A stretch of DNA of 50,300 nucleotides, taken from NCBI GenBank assembly GCA_009695205.1, contig SIBK01000027.1, positions 1 through 50,300 on the forward strand, read 5' to 3'. Both the position numbers and the translations under genes were made by a program. The stretch comes from Pedosphaera sp. (GTDB taxonomy: Bacteria > Verrucomicrobiota > Verrucomicrobiia > Limisphaerales > UBA9464). Under the pieces are notes generated by a model, which saw nothing but the letters and a program-made list of their open reading frames with translations, did no database searches and was not told the DNA's origin. Below, piece after piece: positions 1 to 6,703 of this stretch (position 1 is the first letter of the stretch; every line of letters starts with the position of its first letter).

Positions 1-564
1 GATGAGCCCGGCGGAGGTCCAAACTTCGGCGGTGAAGAAATCCACGGCAGCCAAGACCTCGGTGTGGGTACGAATAAATTCCCGCCAGGTGGTTCTCTTT
101 TCCCGATCGGGTGCCGGCAACAGACCGTGTCGCTTCAAGATGTTTGCTAACGTCTGATGACTGATCTCGTGTCCCAAGTTGCTGAGCGCACCGACAATCC
201 GCCGGTATCCCCAGCTACGATTTTCCCGGGCAAACTTCAGCACCATTTCTTCGATCGCCTGCGCCGTCAGCGATCGCCCATCGGAAGATCGGCCCTTTGA
301 TCGGTCGAACTTCATTGCAACGAGATTTCGGTGCCAGCCAAGAATGGTTTCAGGTCGAACACTCTGCGCCACTTCCTTCAGAGCTTTCCTGCCGAGACGC
401 TGGCCGATTTCGGCCAAGCTGATTCGCTCCGAGTCCGTCAGCTGTAACCGCCCCTTGATCTGGTTCTTGAGAATCCGGTTCTCCGTCACCAGATACTCGT
501 TGCGCAGGAGGAGTTCCTGATCAAGCGAACCGGAGATGGTCGCCAGCATGCGTTTCCAATTCAT
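1..564 (-). mobile_element. Transposase with rve/DDE integrase core, partial (runs off the left edge)
   Basis: The minus strand is open from the ATG at 564 to base 1 (188 codons, no stop), so the gene continues outside the window. The N-terminus (MNWKRMLATI...) is followed by a region of helical character and a helix-turn-helix-like part (ALKEVAQSVRPETILGWHR). Next comes the SWGYRRIVGALSNLGH block typical of IS3/IS481-type integrases. Near the edge, AAVDFFTAEVW holds the first Asp of the expected DDE triad; the other two catalytic residues lie outside. The protein would cut and join DNA ends of an insertion sequence. No terminal inverted repeat could be identified on the right side. The frame is intact as far as it can be seen. 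Confidence 0.85.
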
Positions 565-652
565 CGAAGAGACTTAACCGCGGCAACGGCCTACGAGCAA
601 TCTTCTGATCGCTCTGTAAATCGTTGAATATCGGTAGGTTTGAGTTTTTTGA

Positions 653-850
653 CCCTACGAGGTCGAGCCGCATTTTGTGGACGAGTTTGCCTCCCCCGGC
701 GTGACGGATGCCCCGACGGAAACCACCGTGACCCTCGCCAGCGGACTCGCCAACGCAAAACACACATTGGAGGGCTCCGGCAGTGACGCTACGCCCATCA
801 CCGCGCTGCGGGTATTTTGTCCGCCGCTGAACGGGGGGGCACAGCCGTGA
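653..850 (+). pseudogene. C-terminal fragment of a secreted SGNH/GDSL-type esterase
   Basis: The plus frame ending at the TGA 848-850 reads ...TTVTLASGLANAKHTLEG...ITALRVFCPPLNGG. This resembles the last beta-strands of verrucomicrobial SGNH/GDSL hydrolases, which end with a 'leaning on heat of GLxNGKHTLEL ... AxRVYRPPL' type pattern (family recalled, not searched). There is no start codon or catalytic block upstream; the frame is closed by a TGA at 650-652. It is therefore a tail remnant of about 65 codons. An N-terminal piece of what seems to be the same family lies at 32161-32491. Confidence 0.45.
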
Positions 851-1150
851 AACCCGTCATGGCCGTCGGGGGACCGAACATTGACGCGCACACGAACCAC
901 TTCCACTTCAACCATGCAGAGCCACGCACTAGGTGCCACGCGGCCCTGGCCGCCCCCACATCCGCCCCTCCAAAATATGTGGCTGAAGTTCGCTCCCGCT
1001 CTGCTGGCCCGACGGTTTGGTGCTAGCAATCGAGCGTTTTCTTGAATGCAAGCTCGGGGCTCTCGGCTAGTTTTCGCGAGATTCTTGAACTCGAAATCAA
1101 TCTGAAGAGGATGGTCACAATTGAAATCAAACCAGAGCATTCACTCCTTA
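851..1150. other. Intergenic stretch without a supported gene
   Basis: All six frames are short or lack family-like sequence. One plus frame starting at 917 has a weak N-terminal, leader-like look (ATG at 917, then MWLKFAPALLARRF further on) but stops before 1050. I see no hairpin terminator or clear promoter. It is best read as decayed DNA between the SGNH tail and the Gfo/Idh fragment. Confidence 0.4.
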
Positions 1151-1225
1151 ACCGGTATCATCGGCACCGGTTTCATCAGGCTGGTCCACGGCATTTCTAT
1201 TGGAATCGTTTCACTCACTCCTTGA
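1151..1225 (+). pseudogene. Gfo/Idh/MocA N-terminal nucleotide-binding fragment
   Basis: The plus frame reads TGIIGTGFIRLVHGISIG and then stops at TGA 1223-1225. GIIGTGFI..VH is the GxGxxG dinucleotide-binding turn that opens Gfo/Idh/MocA dehydrogenases. A second, better preserved copy of the same N-terminus (AGIVGSGFIGPVHIEAL) lies just beyond the regulator at 2048. The fragment overlaps the 3' end of the GntR gene by a few bases and cannot be a functional gene. Confidence 0.45.
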
Positions 1226-1976
1226 TCCGCCCCATCGCCGAGTGCGAGGCGGTGAGGCCACTGATGCGGTTGCGGAACTCATACACATCGGCGCGGTAGA
1301 GCGTAGTCTCCTGCCACAGAGGTTTTCCGTCATTGGCGAAGCCCGTGGCCACGATCTCAAAGCATGCGGTGCCGATGGGAACCTGAAGATGCGCGGCCTG
1401 GGCTTTGGTGGCGTTGACCGCATGAATGACCTCCTCGGCCCCGCTGATCTCCAACCCGCATTTCTCCGTCCAGCAGGAGTAGAGCGATCCCTTGGCATCC
1501 GCTCGGGTCATTTGCAGGCACAGACCCGCGACGACGTGCCGCCGCTCGTAGATCACCGGCTGGCCATCCGCCAGGCGGATACGTTCCATGTAGATGAGCG
1601 GCTCTTCCGGAGGAGCTTTCAGGCTCAGGGCAACGGCCGGGGGCGCCTCGGCGGCGGTTAGCTTCCGGTATTCGAGCAAGGCCGTGCCCGGCTTCTTGCC
1701 TGCCGCCAGTGCTTTGTCCGTGAAACTCACCAACCGCTCCAGGTCGTAGTCGAGCACGCTCTCCCGCACAAAGGTGCCGGCTCCGCGCCGCACTTCGAGC
1801 AGGCCCTGTGAAACCAGGCTGCTCAGCGCCTTGTTCGCCGTCGGTCGACTGGTGTTGAAGCGTTCGGCGATGTCGCGCTCGGTAAGAAACTGCGTAGCGG
1901 GCGCGAAATCTCCTGCGCGGATGAGCGCGCGGAGCTCCTCGATGAGGCGCTGGTGAAAAGTGCCGTTGGCAGCCAT
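1215..1976 (-). CDS. GntR-family transcriptional regulator with UTRA sensor domain (HutC type)
   Basis: This 253-residue protein has an N-terminal winged helix (about residues 8-75). It contains LTERDIAERFNTSRPTANKALSSLVSQGLLEVRRGAGTFV, the classic GntR recognition helix and wing. A UTRA effector domain follows (about 90-240), with the usual IYMERIRLADGQPVIYERRHV segment and a conserved ending around LWQETTLYRADVYEF. UTRA domains generally bind sugars, sugar phosphates or amino-acid derivatives. The gene is transcribed away from the sugar-catabolic run that starts at 2279. A perfect double palindrome lies between the two, 33 bp upstream of its start, so it probably represses that run and itself. 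The length is normal for the family and the ATG at 1976 fits the domain start. Confidence 0.9.
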   Translation of the reverse strand: MAANGTFHQRLIEELRALIRAGDFAPATQFLTERDIAERFNTSRPTANKALSSLVSQGLLEVRRGAGTFVRESVLDYDLERLVSFTDKALAAGKKPGTALLEYRKLTAAEAPPAVALSLKAPPEEPLIYMERIRLADGQPVIYERRHVVAGLCLQMTRADAKGSLYSCWTEKCGLEISGAEEVIHAVNATKAQAAHLQVPIGTACFEIVATGFANDGKPLWQETTLYRADVYEFRNRISGLTASHSAMGRIKE

Positions 1977-2008
1977 AGGGTGAGATTCGGCGCAAATTGC
2001 ATTTTGAC

Positions 2009-2046
2009 AAGTGGCTAAGCCAATATAAGTATTGGCTTAGCCACTT
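2009..2046. promoter_or_regulatory. Double palindromic operator for the adjacent GntR regulator
   Basis: Bases 2009-2025 and 2030-2046 are perfect 17-bp inverted repeats separated by TAAG. Each arm contains its own interrupted palindrome, TGGCT-N-AGCCA (2012-2022 and 2033-2043). This gives two dimer sites about 21 bp apart, two helical turns. The element lies 33 bp from the regulator start and directly before the ATG at 2048. It is an autoregulatory operator by position and symmetry; binding itself is inferred. Confidence 0.75.
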
Positions 2047-2047
2047 T

Positions 2048-2279
2048 ATGACAGCCATTCACCAACTCCGCGCAGGAATCGTCGGCTCCGGATTCATCGG
2101 ACCGGTGCACATTGAGGCATTGGGCCGCGTTCATGGGCGCTCTCATGGAGACGGGTTACGACGGTCCCGTGTGCATCGAAGTCGAGGACGACACCATCGG
2201 CAAAACCCTCGCTGGCCGTCAGCGTGCGCTGCGTGTGGCGCGCGATGTCCTCTCACCCTTCATCGGAGCCGCCGCGTGA
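2048..2279 (+). pseudogene. Deletion fusion: Gfo/Idh dehydrogenase N-terminus joined to sugar-isomerase C-terminus
   Basis: From the ATG at 2048 the frame encodes MTAIHQLRAGIVGSGFIGPVHIEAL, the start of a Gfo/Idh/MocA dehydrogenase. At about 2130 the reading changes. In another frame the DNA encodes AAFMGALMETGYDGPVCIEVED...RALRVARDVLSPFIGAAA and stops at TGA 2277-2279. That is the C-terminal end of a xylose-isomerase-like TIM-barrel (sugar phosphate isomerase/epimerase). The stop overlaps the ATG of the next gene. An internal deletion has therefore removed most of two genes that once headed this operon. The missing pair (dehydrogenase plus isomerase) is typical of inositol-like or keto-sugar catabolic clusters. 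The long open frame continuing from this ATG into the kinase is accidental. Confidence 0.7.
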
Positions 2280-3265
2280 TGTCGGACGTATTTGCCAGCA
2301 TCGATCTCGGCGGAACGAACATGCATGCCCCTTTCGCGCGTTGTGATGGCTCTCTCGTTGCCGAGATCAAGCAACCGACCCGCTCGCACGAAGGGCCGGA
2401 GGCCGTTGTCGGGCGCATGATCGCGATGATTCGAAGCCTGGCGGAGCAGTCTGCCGTCAAACCTGTGGCGCTGGGCATCGGCGTGCCTGGTCTGGTTGAT
2501 GTGGGCACAGGCACGACGCGGTTTTTGCCAAACATGCCCACGCAATGGCGCGGCATCGAAATGCGTGCGATGATGGAGCAGGCACTCGGTTTTCCCGCGC
2601 ATGAGCTCAATGACGCCCGCACCGCCACGCTGGGCGAGTTGGTGTTTGGTCACGGCCAATCGGTGAGAGATATGGCTTTTTTCACCCTCGGCACCGGAGT
2701 TGGCGGCGGCGTGGTGCTCGACGGGAGGTTGCGACTCGGCCCACTGAATGCCGCAGGTGAACTCGGCCATCAAACCGTGGACCCGCATGGCCTGCCCTGC
2801 AGTTGCGGCAGCCAGGGTTGTCTGGAAACGGTTGCCAGCGGTCCCGCGCTCGCCGCGGAGGGCGTGCGACTGCTACTCAGTGGCAATGCGTCGCGCCTAC
2901 ATGAGTTGTGCGAGGGCGATCTGAACCACGTCACCACCGCGATGATCGACCAGGCTGCCCGCGAAGGGGACACGATGTTGCTGAGCGCGATTGAGCGCAT
3001 GGGCGCTTGGATTGGCATCGCCGCGGCAAACATCCTCAGCGCCCTGCATCCCCAGTTGATCGTGCTCGGTGGCGGCGTGGCCCAGCTCGGTGACCTGCTT
3101 CTCGATCCGGTGCGGCGAACGCTGCACGCGCGGGTCGGCATGTTTCCCACCGAGGATGTCGAAGTCCGAGCTTCGCAACTCGGGGACAAAGCCGGACTGC
3201 TCGGTGGCATCGCGCTCGCCTGGCGAGGGGCTGAGTTCGTCCCGCAGCTCTCCATCGTGTCATGA
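2279..3265 (+). CDS. ROK-family sugar kinase
   Basis: The 328-residue protein carries the ROK signature. There is an N-terminal phosphate-binding IDLGGTN loop (residues 8-14), the GIGVPG and TLGTGVGGG blocks, and a catalytic Asp in LNDARTA (D112). The zinc motif is GELGHQTV...CSCGSQGCLE, with H164, C174, C176 and C181. It should phosphorylate a hexose or hexose derivative in the cytoplasm. I chose the ATG at 2279 because the ROK fold starts there; an upstream in-frame ATG would add residues from the decayed fusion. The stop overlaps the next gene (ATGA), so translation is probably coupled. The substrate cannot be read from the sequence. Residues after the loop (MHAPFARCDGSL) are unusual for glucokinases. 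Confidence 0.88.
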   Translation: MSDVFASIDLGGTNMHAPFARCDGSLVAEIKQPTRSHEGPEAVVGRMIAMIRSLAEQSAVKPVALGIGVPGLVDVGTGTTRFLPNMPTQWRGIEMRAMMEQALGFPAHELNDARTATLGELVFGHGQSVRDMAFFTLGTGVGGGVVLDGRLRLGPLNAAGELGHQTVDPHGLPCSCGSQGCLETVASGPALAAEGVRLLLSGNASRLHELCEGDLNHVTTAMIDQAAREGDTMLLSAIERMGAWIGIAAANILSALHPQLIVLGGGVAQLGDLLLDPVRRTLHARVGMFPTEDVEVRASQLGDKAGLLGGIALAWRGAEFVPQLSIVS

Positions 3266-3759
3266 GCTGCCCTGTCTACATTCTCATGGGCGTCTGTGGC
3301 GCCGGGAAGTCGCTTATCGGCCCGATGCTGGCGGCAAGGCTCGGCGCGGCTTTCGAGGACTCGGATGATCATCACCTGCCTCAGAATCGTGCCAAACTCG
3401 CAGCGGGCATTCCTTTGACCGATGAGGACCGCCGACCTTGGTATGCCGTGTTGCGCCAGCGAATTGTCGAAACCCGCGCGGAAGGAAAAAAACTCGTTCT
3501 GGCCTGCTCCGCGCTGCATTCAGGCCTGCGGGCCTGGTTGCGCGGGGATGATGACCAAGACCTCATCCGCTTCATCCTCCTCGAATGTTCTCGTGACACG
3601 ATCGCTGCCCGCATGACGGCCCGCGCAGGACACTTCATGCCGGCCTCGCTTTTGGACAGCCAGCTCGCCACGCTCGAAATCACTCCCGACCTCCTCCGCG
3701 TGCCCAACGACCGCGAACCGCAGGCCGTGGTACAATCCATCCTCCAACTAATCTCATGA
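3262..3759 (+). CDS. gntK: Gluconokinase-like carbohydrate kinase
   Basis: The 165-residue P-loop kinase is of GntK/IdnK size. The Walker A motif is GVCGAGKS (residues 10-17). FEDSDDHHLPQNRAKLAAGIPLTDEDRRPWY matches the substrate and lid region of gluconokinases, which usually read DGDDxHPxxNxxKMxxGxPLxDxDRxPWL. Two departures are visible: SDDHH for GDDxH and LPQN for HPxxN. It would convert gluconate or a related sugar acid to its 6-phosphate. It overlaps the ROK gene by 4 bp and the next dehydrogenase by 4 bp, so the three are surely co-transcribed. Confidence 0.85.
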   Translation: MSCPVYILMGVCGAGKSLIGPMLAARLGAAFEDSDDHHLPQNRAKLAAGIPLTDEDRRPWYAVLRQRIVETRAEGKKLVLACSALHSGLRAWLRGDDDQDLIRFILLECSRDTIAARMTARAGHFMPASLLDSQLATLEITPDLLRVPNDREPQAVVQSILQLIS

Positions 3760-5189
3760 AAGCAACCCACTACATCCACGGAACCCGCCTCGAAGCCGGT
3801 TCTCGCTCACTGAACCCTCTCACTTCACCCGTCGATGGCGCGCCTCTCGGCAGCGTCACGGTGGCTGATGCCGCTGTTGTCGATCAAGCCGTGCAATCCG
3901 CCCAAAAAGCCTTCCAAAGCTGGAGCCTCGTGCCGGTGAAGGATCGCGTGCAGGTGCTCTACAAGTTCAAGACGCTCGTCGAACAGAACATCGGCGACCT
4001 CGCGAAACAAGTCACCGCGGAGAACGGCAAGACCACCGCCGAATCCGCCGCAGGCATCGCGCGTGGCATCGAGATCGTCGAGTATGCCGCCAGTTTGCCC
4101 CAGCTTTTCGCAGGTGAGATCCTGGAGGTCAGCACCGGTGTGGATTGCTACACGCGCCGCTTTCCCCTCGGCGTCGTCGCGGGCATCACGCCCTTCAATT
4201 TCCCTGCGATGGTGCCGATGTGGATGTTTCCGATGGCCATCGCCTGCGGCAACAGCTTCATCCTGAAACCGAGCGAGCAGGTTCCCTTCACGCCGCTGCT
4301 CCTCGCCGACCTTTTGAAACAGGCAGGCCTGCCTGACGGTGTCTTCAACATCGTGCAAGGTGACCGCGAAACAGTGGAAACCGTGCTCGATCATCGCGGT
4401 ATCGCCGCGGCGGCCTTCGTTGGTTCCACGGCGGTCGCAAAGGCCGTCTATGATCGCGGCATCGCATCAAACAAGCGCATGCTCACCCTCGGCGGGGCAA
4501 AAAATCACCTCATCGTGGTGCCCGATGCTGATCCGGTCATCACGGCGAAGAATGTCGTCTCCAGTGCCGTCGGCTGTGCGGGCCAGCGCTGCATGGCGGC
4601 GAGCGTGTTGATCGCCGTCGGCGACTGCGATCACATCATCGACGCCATTGAGCAGGAGATGCGCAGCCTGGCTTGCGGCAAAGAAGTCGGAGCCATCATC
4701 AGTGCCAAAGCCAAAGAACGCATCGAAGGCTACATCACCCGCGCCGCTGAGCGTGGAGCCAAAGTGATTCTCGATGGTCGTGGGCAACAGCGTGCCGGGC
4801 ACTACGTCGCGCCGACGCTCATCGACGGCATCACGCGCGAGGACGAATGCGCTAACGACGAAATCTTCGGCCCCGTGTTGAGCATTTTGCGCGTCAAGAC
4901 GCTCAATGAAGCCATCGCCATCGAGAACGCCAACCCCTACGGCAACGCCGCCTGCATCTACACGACGAGCGGCGCCACCGCCCGCTACTTCGAGATGCGC
5001 GCCGAGTCGGGCATGGTTGGCGTAAACATCGGCGTGCCCGTCCCGCGCGATCCCTTCGGTTTCGGCGGCTGGAACGCGAGCAAGTTCGGCCCCGGCGACA
5101 TCACGGGCAAAGACGCCATTGGCTTCTGGACGAAGACCAAGAAGGTCACGGCGAAGTGGACCGCGAAATCAACCAACTGGATGAGCTAG
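3756..5189 (+). CDS. mmsA: CoA-acylating methylmalonate/malonate-semialdehyde dehydrogenase
   Basis: The 477-residue protein belongs to the MMSDH branch of aldehyde dehydrogenases (MmsA/IolA). Branch features are ITPFNFPAMVPMWMFP (about 144-159), LGGAKNH in place of the usual LELGG (no general-base Glu), and the catalytic Cys in GCAGQRCMAA (C279). The end reads DPFGFGGWNASKFGPGDI. The branch oxidises malonate semialdehyde or methylmalonate semialdehyde to acetyl- or propionyl-CoA with CO2 release. It serves inositol (IolA), valine (MmsA) or beta-alanine breakdown. In this operon with kinases and an aldolase, a role in sugar or polyol breakdown (IolA-like) is more likely than valine catabolism. 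This is inference. A GxxExxY cassette follows directly. Confidence 0.9.
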   Translation: MKATHYIHGTRLEAGSRSLNPLTSPVDGAPLGSVTVADAAVVDQAVQSAQKAFQSWSLVPVKDRVQVLYKFKTLVEQNIGDLAKQVTAENGKTTAESAAGIARGIEIVEYAASLPQLFAGEILEVSTGVDCYTRRFPLGVVAGITPFNFPAMVPMWMFPMAIACGNSFILKPSEQVPFTPLLLADLLKQAGLPDGVFNIVQGDRETVETVLDHRGIAAAAFVGSTAVAKAVYDRGIASNKRMLTLGGAKNHLIVVPDADPVITAKNVVSSAVGCAGQRCMAASVLIAVGDCDHIIDAIEQEMRSLACGKEVGAIISAKAKERIEGYITRAAERGAKVILDGRGQQRAGHYVAPTLIDGITREDECANDEIFGPVLSILRVKTLNEAIAIENANPYGNAACIYTTSGATARYFEMRAESGMVGVNIGVPVPRDPFGFGGWNASKFGPGDITGKDAIGFWTKTKKVTAKWTAKSTNWMS

Positions 5190-5649
5190 CACGAATGGAC
5201 ACAAATGGGGGAATGGACACGAATATGAATGCCGATGGGAAGCTCATTTTGAAGGACGAGGTGTATGCCATTGTTGGATGTGCGTTTGCTGTGCTCAATG
5301 AGCTTGGGCACTGCGGGAAAGAGAAAATCTATGAAAATGCCCCCTGTGCCAAGATGCGGATTAAGGGCATCCCTTTCGCGCAACAACCTCGATACACCGT
5401 GATGTATAAAGGCACGGATGTCGGTGTGTTGATTCCCGACCTTGTCGCATATGACTCGGTCATCGTGGATACCAAGGTTGTGCCCGAGATCACGGATCGA
5501 GAGCGGTGGCAAATACTGAACTACCTGCGCGTTACTGGCCTCCGTGTCGGCCTCCTTCTAAACTTCTATCGGCCCAAACTCGAATGGGAACGCCTCGTCC
5601 TCTGAATCATTTGTGCCCATGAACTCAACCATTCGCGTCCATTCGTGCT
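5188..5649. mobile_element. GxxExxY cassette bounded by inverted repeats
   Basis: Bases 5188-5208 and 5629-5649 are 21-bp inverted repeats with 19 matches (core GCACGAATGGAC...AATGG). They lie exactly at the 3' end of mmsA and just before the ATG of the next dehydrogenase. Between them is only the GxxExxY gene. A third related motif (GAATGGACACGAAT) follows inside the left end at 5211-5224. The arrangement looks like a small insertion into an otherwise tight operon. No transposase is present, and no target duplication is obvious. Related motifs occur near 38716 and 48861. Confidence 0.55.
5195..5605 (+). CDS. GxxExxY-family protein (PDDEXK_3-like)
   Basis: This is a short protein of the GxxExxY family, seen as GKEKIYENAPCAKMRIKGIPFAQQP. 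The putative nuclease core IPDLVAYDSVIVDTKVV follows and ends with ILNYLRVTGLRVGLLLNF. The D...(D/E)xK arrangement resembles PD-(D/E)XK folds, but a nuclease activity has not been shown for the family as far as I know. Three in-frame ATGs are possible (5195, 5213, 5225). The domain begins near LKDEVYAIVG, so 5213 or 5225 may be the true start; 5195 would put the start inside the left inverted repeat. The gene lies alone between inverted repeats and has no link to the sugar pathway around it. Confidence 0.75.
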   Translation: MDTNGGMDTNMNADGKLILKDEVYAIVGCAFAVLNELGHCGKEKIYENAPCAKMRIKGIPFAQQPRYTVMYKGTDVGVLIPDLVAYDSVIVDTKVVPEITDRERWQILNYLRVTGLRVGLLLNFYRPKLEWERLVL

Positions 5650-5650
5650 T

Positions 5651-6697
5651 ATGAAAGCTGCTGTTTACTTCGGAAAGGAAGACCTCCGGGTCATCGAGCA
5701 CCCCACTCCGTCGCTCGAGGACGGCGATGTGCTTTTAAAAATCCATGCCTGCTCCGTCTGCGGCACCGATCTCCGCACCTACCGCCACGGCGACAAGAAG
5801 ATCATCCCGCCGCGCATTCTCGGCCATGAGTTCTCCGCCAGCGTGGTCGAGTCGAGTGCTCCGAATGCCAACGTCAAGGTCGGCGATCGCGTGGTGATGT
5901 ATATCGTCATCGTCGATGGTCGCGACCGCTACGTGGAGATGGGCCGGGAGAACCTGACCGCGCATCGCACCACGATGAGTTATCACCACGACGGTGCCTT
6001 CGCCCCCTTCATGAAGGTGCCGGCCATCGCCGTGCGGCAGAACAACCTCTTCAAGGTCACCTCCGACATTTCGAACGAGCACATGTCGCTCGCGGAACCG
6101 CTCGGCTGCTGCATGAATGCGCATTCGCGGCTCGGCATCGGCTTGAAGGACACCGTGGCCGTCATCGGCGCAGGACCCATCGGCATGATGCACGCCGCGC
6201 TCGCCCGCTTGCAGGGAGCTCAAAAGGTGATCGTCCTCGACAACAATCCCGCCCGCCTCGAAATAGCGAAGCGCTTCGACATCGACGCCGCGCTGCTGGT
6301 GCAGTCCGATGGCTCGCATCGCGAGCAGGTGCGCGACCTCACCGACGGCTTCGGCACCGATGTCACCATCGTCGCCGTCAGCGCCGCGCCCGCACAGAAC
6401 GACGCTCTCGAAATCGCCGCCAAAGCGGGCCGTGTGAACTTCTTCGCCGGATTGCCGAAATCAAACCCCATCGCCCCACTCGACGTGAATCACATCCACT
6501 ACAAGGAACTCGTCATCAGCGGCAGTTACTCCGAAAAGAAATCGGACTTCCAAGCCAGTTTCGCCTTGCTGCACAGCGGACATTTCCCCTCGGAGAAGTT
6601 CATCACCCACACGCTCCCGCTCGACCGCATCACCGAAGCCTTCCCGCTCATGGAAAGTGGCGAGGCGCTCAAGGTCTGCATCCTCCCCCAAGCCTGA
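5651..6697 (+). CDS. Zinc-dependent medium-chain alcohol/sugar dehydrogenase lacking the structural zinc site
   Basis: The 348-residue protein has the catalytic zinc ligands of the sorbitol/threonine dehydrogenase family: CSVCGTD (C37), GHEF (H59-E60) and a Glu near AEPLGC (E149). The nucleotide-binding VIGAGPIGMM turn follows. The structural-zinc loop, normally with four cysteines in a CGxCxxCxxGxxxLC pattern, reads IVDGRDRYVEMGRENLT (about 87-103). All four cysteines are replaced. The ATG at 5651 follows the inverted repeat of the GxxExxY cassette. It probably oxidises a polyol or sugar alcohol to a keto-sugar with NAD(P). Its neighbours are kinases, aldehyde dehydrogenases and an aldolase. 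The substrate is unknown. Confidence 0.88.
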   Translation: MKAAVYFGKEDLRVIEHPTPSLEDGDVLLKIHACSVCGTDLRTYRHGDKKIIPPRILGHEFSASVVESSAPNANVKVGDRVVMYIVIVDGRDRYVEMGRENLTAHRTTMSYHHDGAFAPFMKVPAIAVRQNNLFKVTSDISNEHMSLAEPLGCCMNAHSRLGIGLKDTVAVIGAGPIGMMHAALARLQGAQKVIVLDNNPARLEIAKRFDIDAALLVQSDGSHREQVRDLTDGFGTDVTIVAVSAAPAQNDALEIAAKAGRVNFFAGLPKSNPIAPLDVNHIHYKELVISGSYSEKKSDFQASFALLHSGHFPSEKFITHTLPLDRITEAFPLMESGEALKVCILPQA

Positions 6698-6703
6698 GTC
6701 TTC

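Noticed and set aside
655-1140. Minus-strand frame of 161 codons
   Set aside because: Composition is shadow-like and it overlaps the SGNH fragment on the other strand; no motif supports it.
1997-2278. Long open frame reading from 1997 into the ROK kinase
   Set aside because: The stretch before 2279 is operator DNA plus a Gfo/Idh-isomerase deletion scar; the ROK fold begins at 2279.
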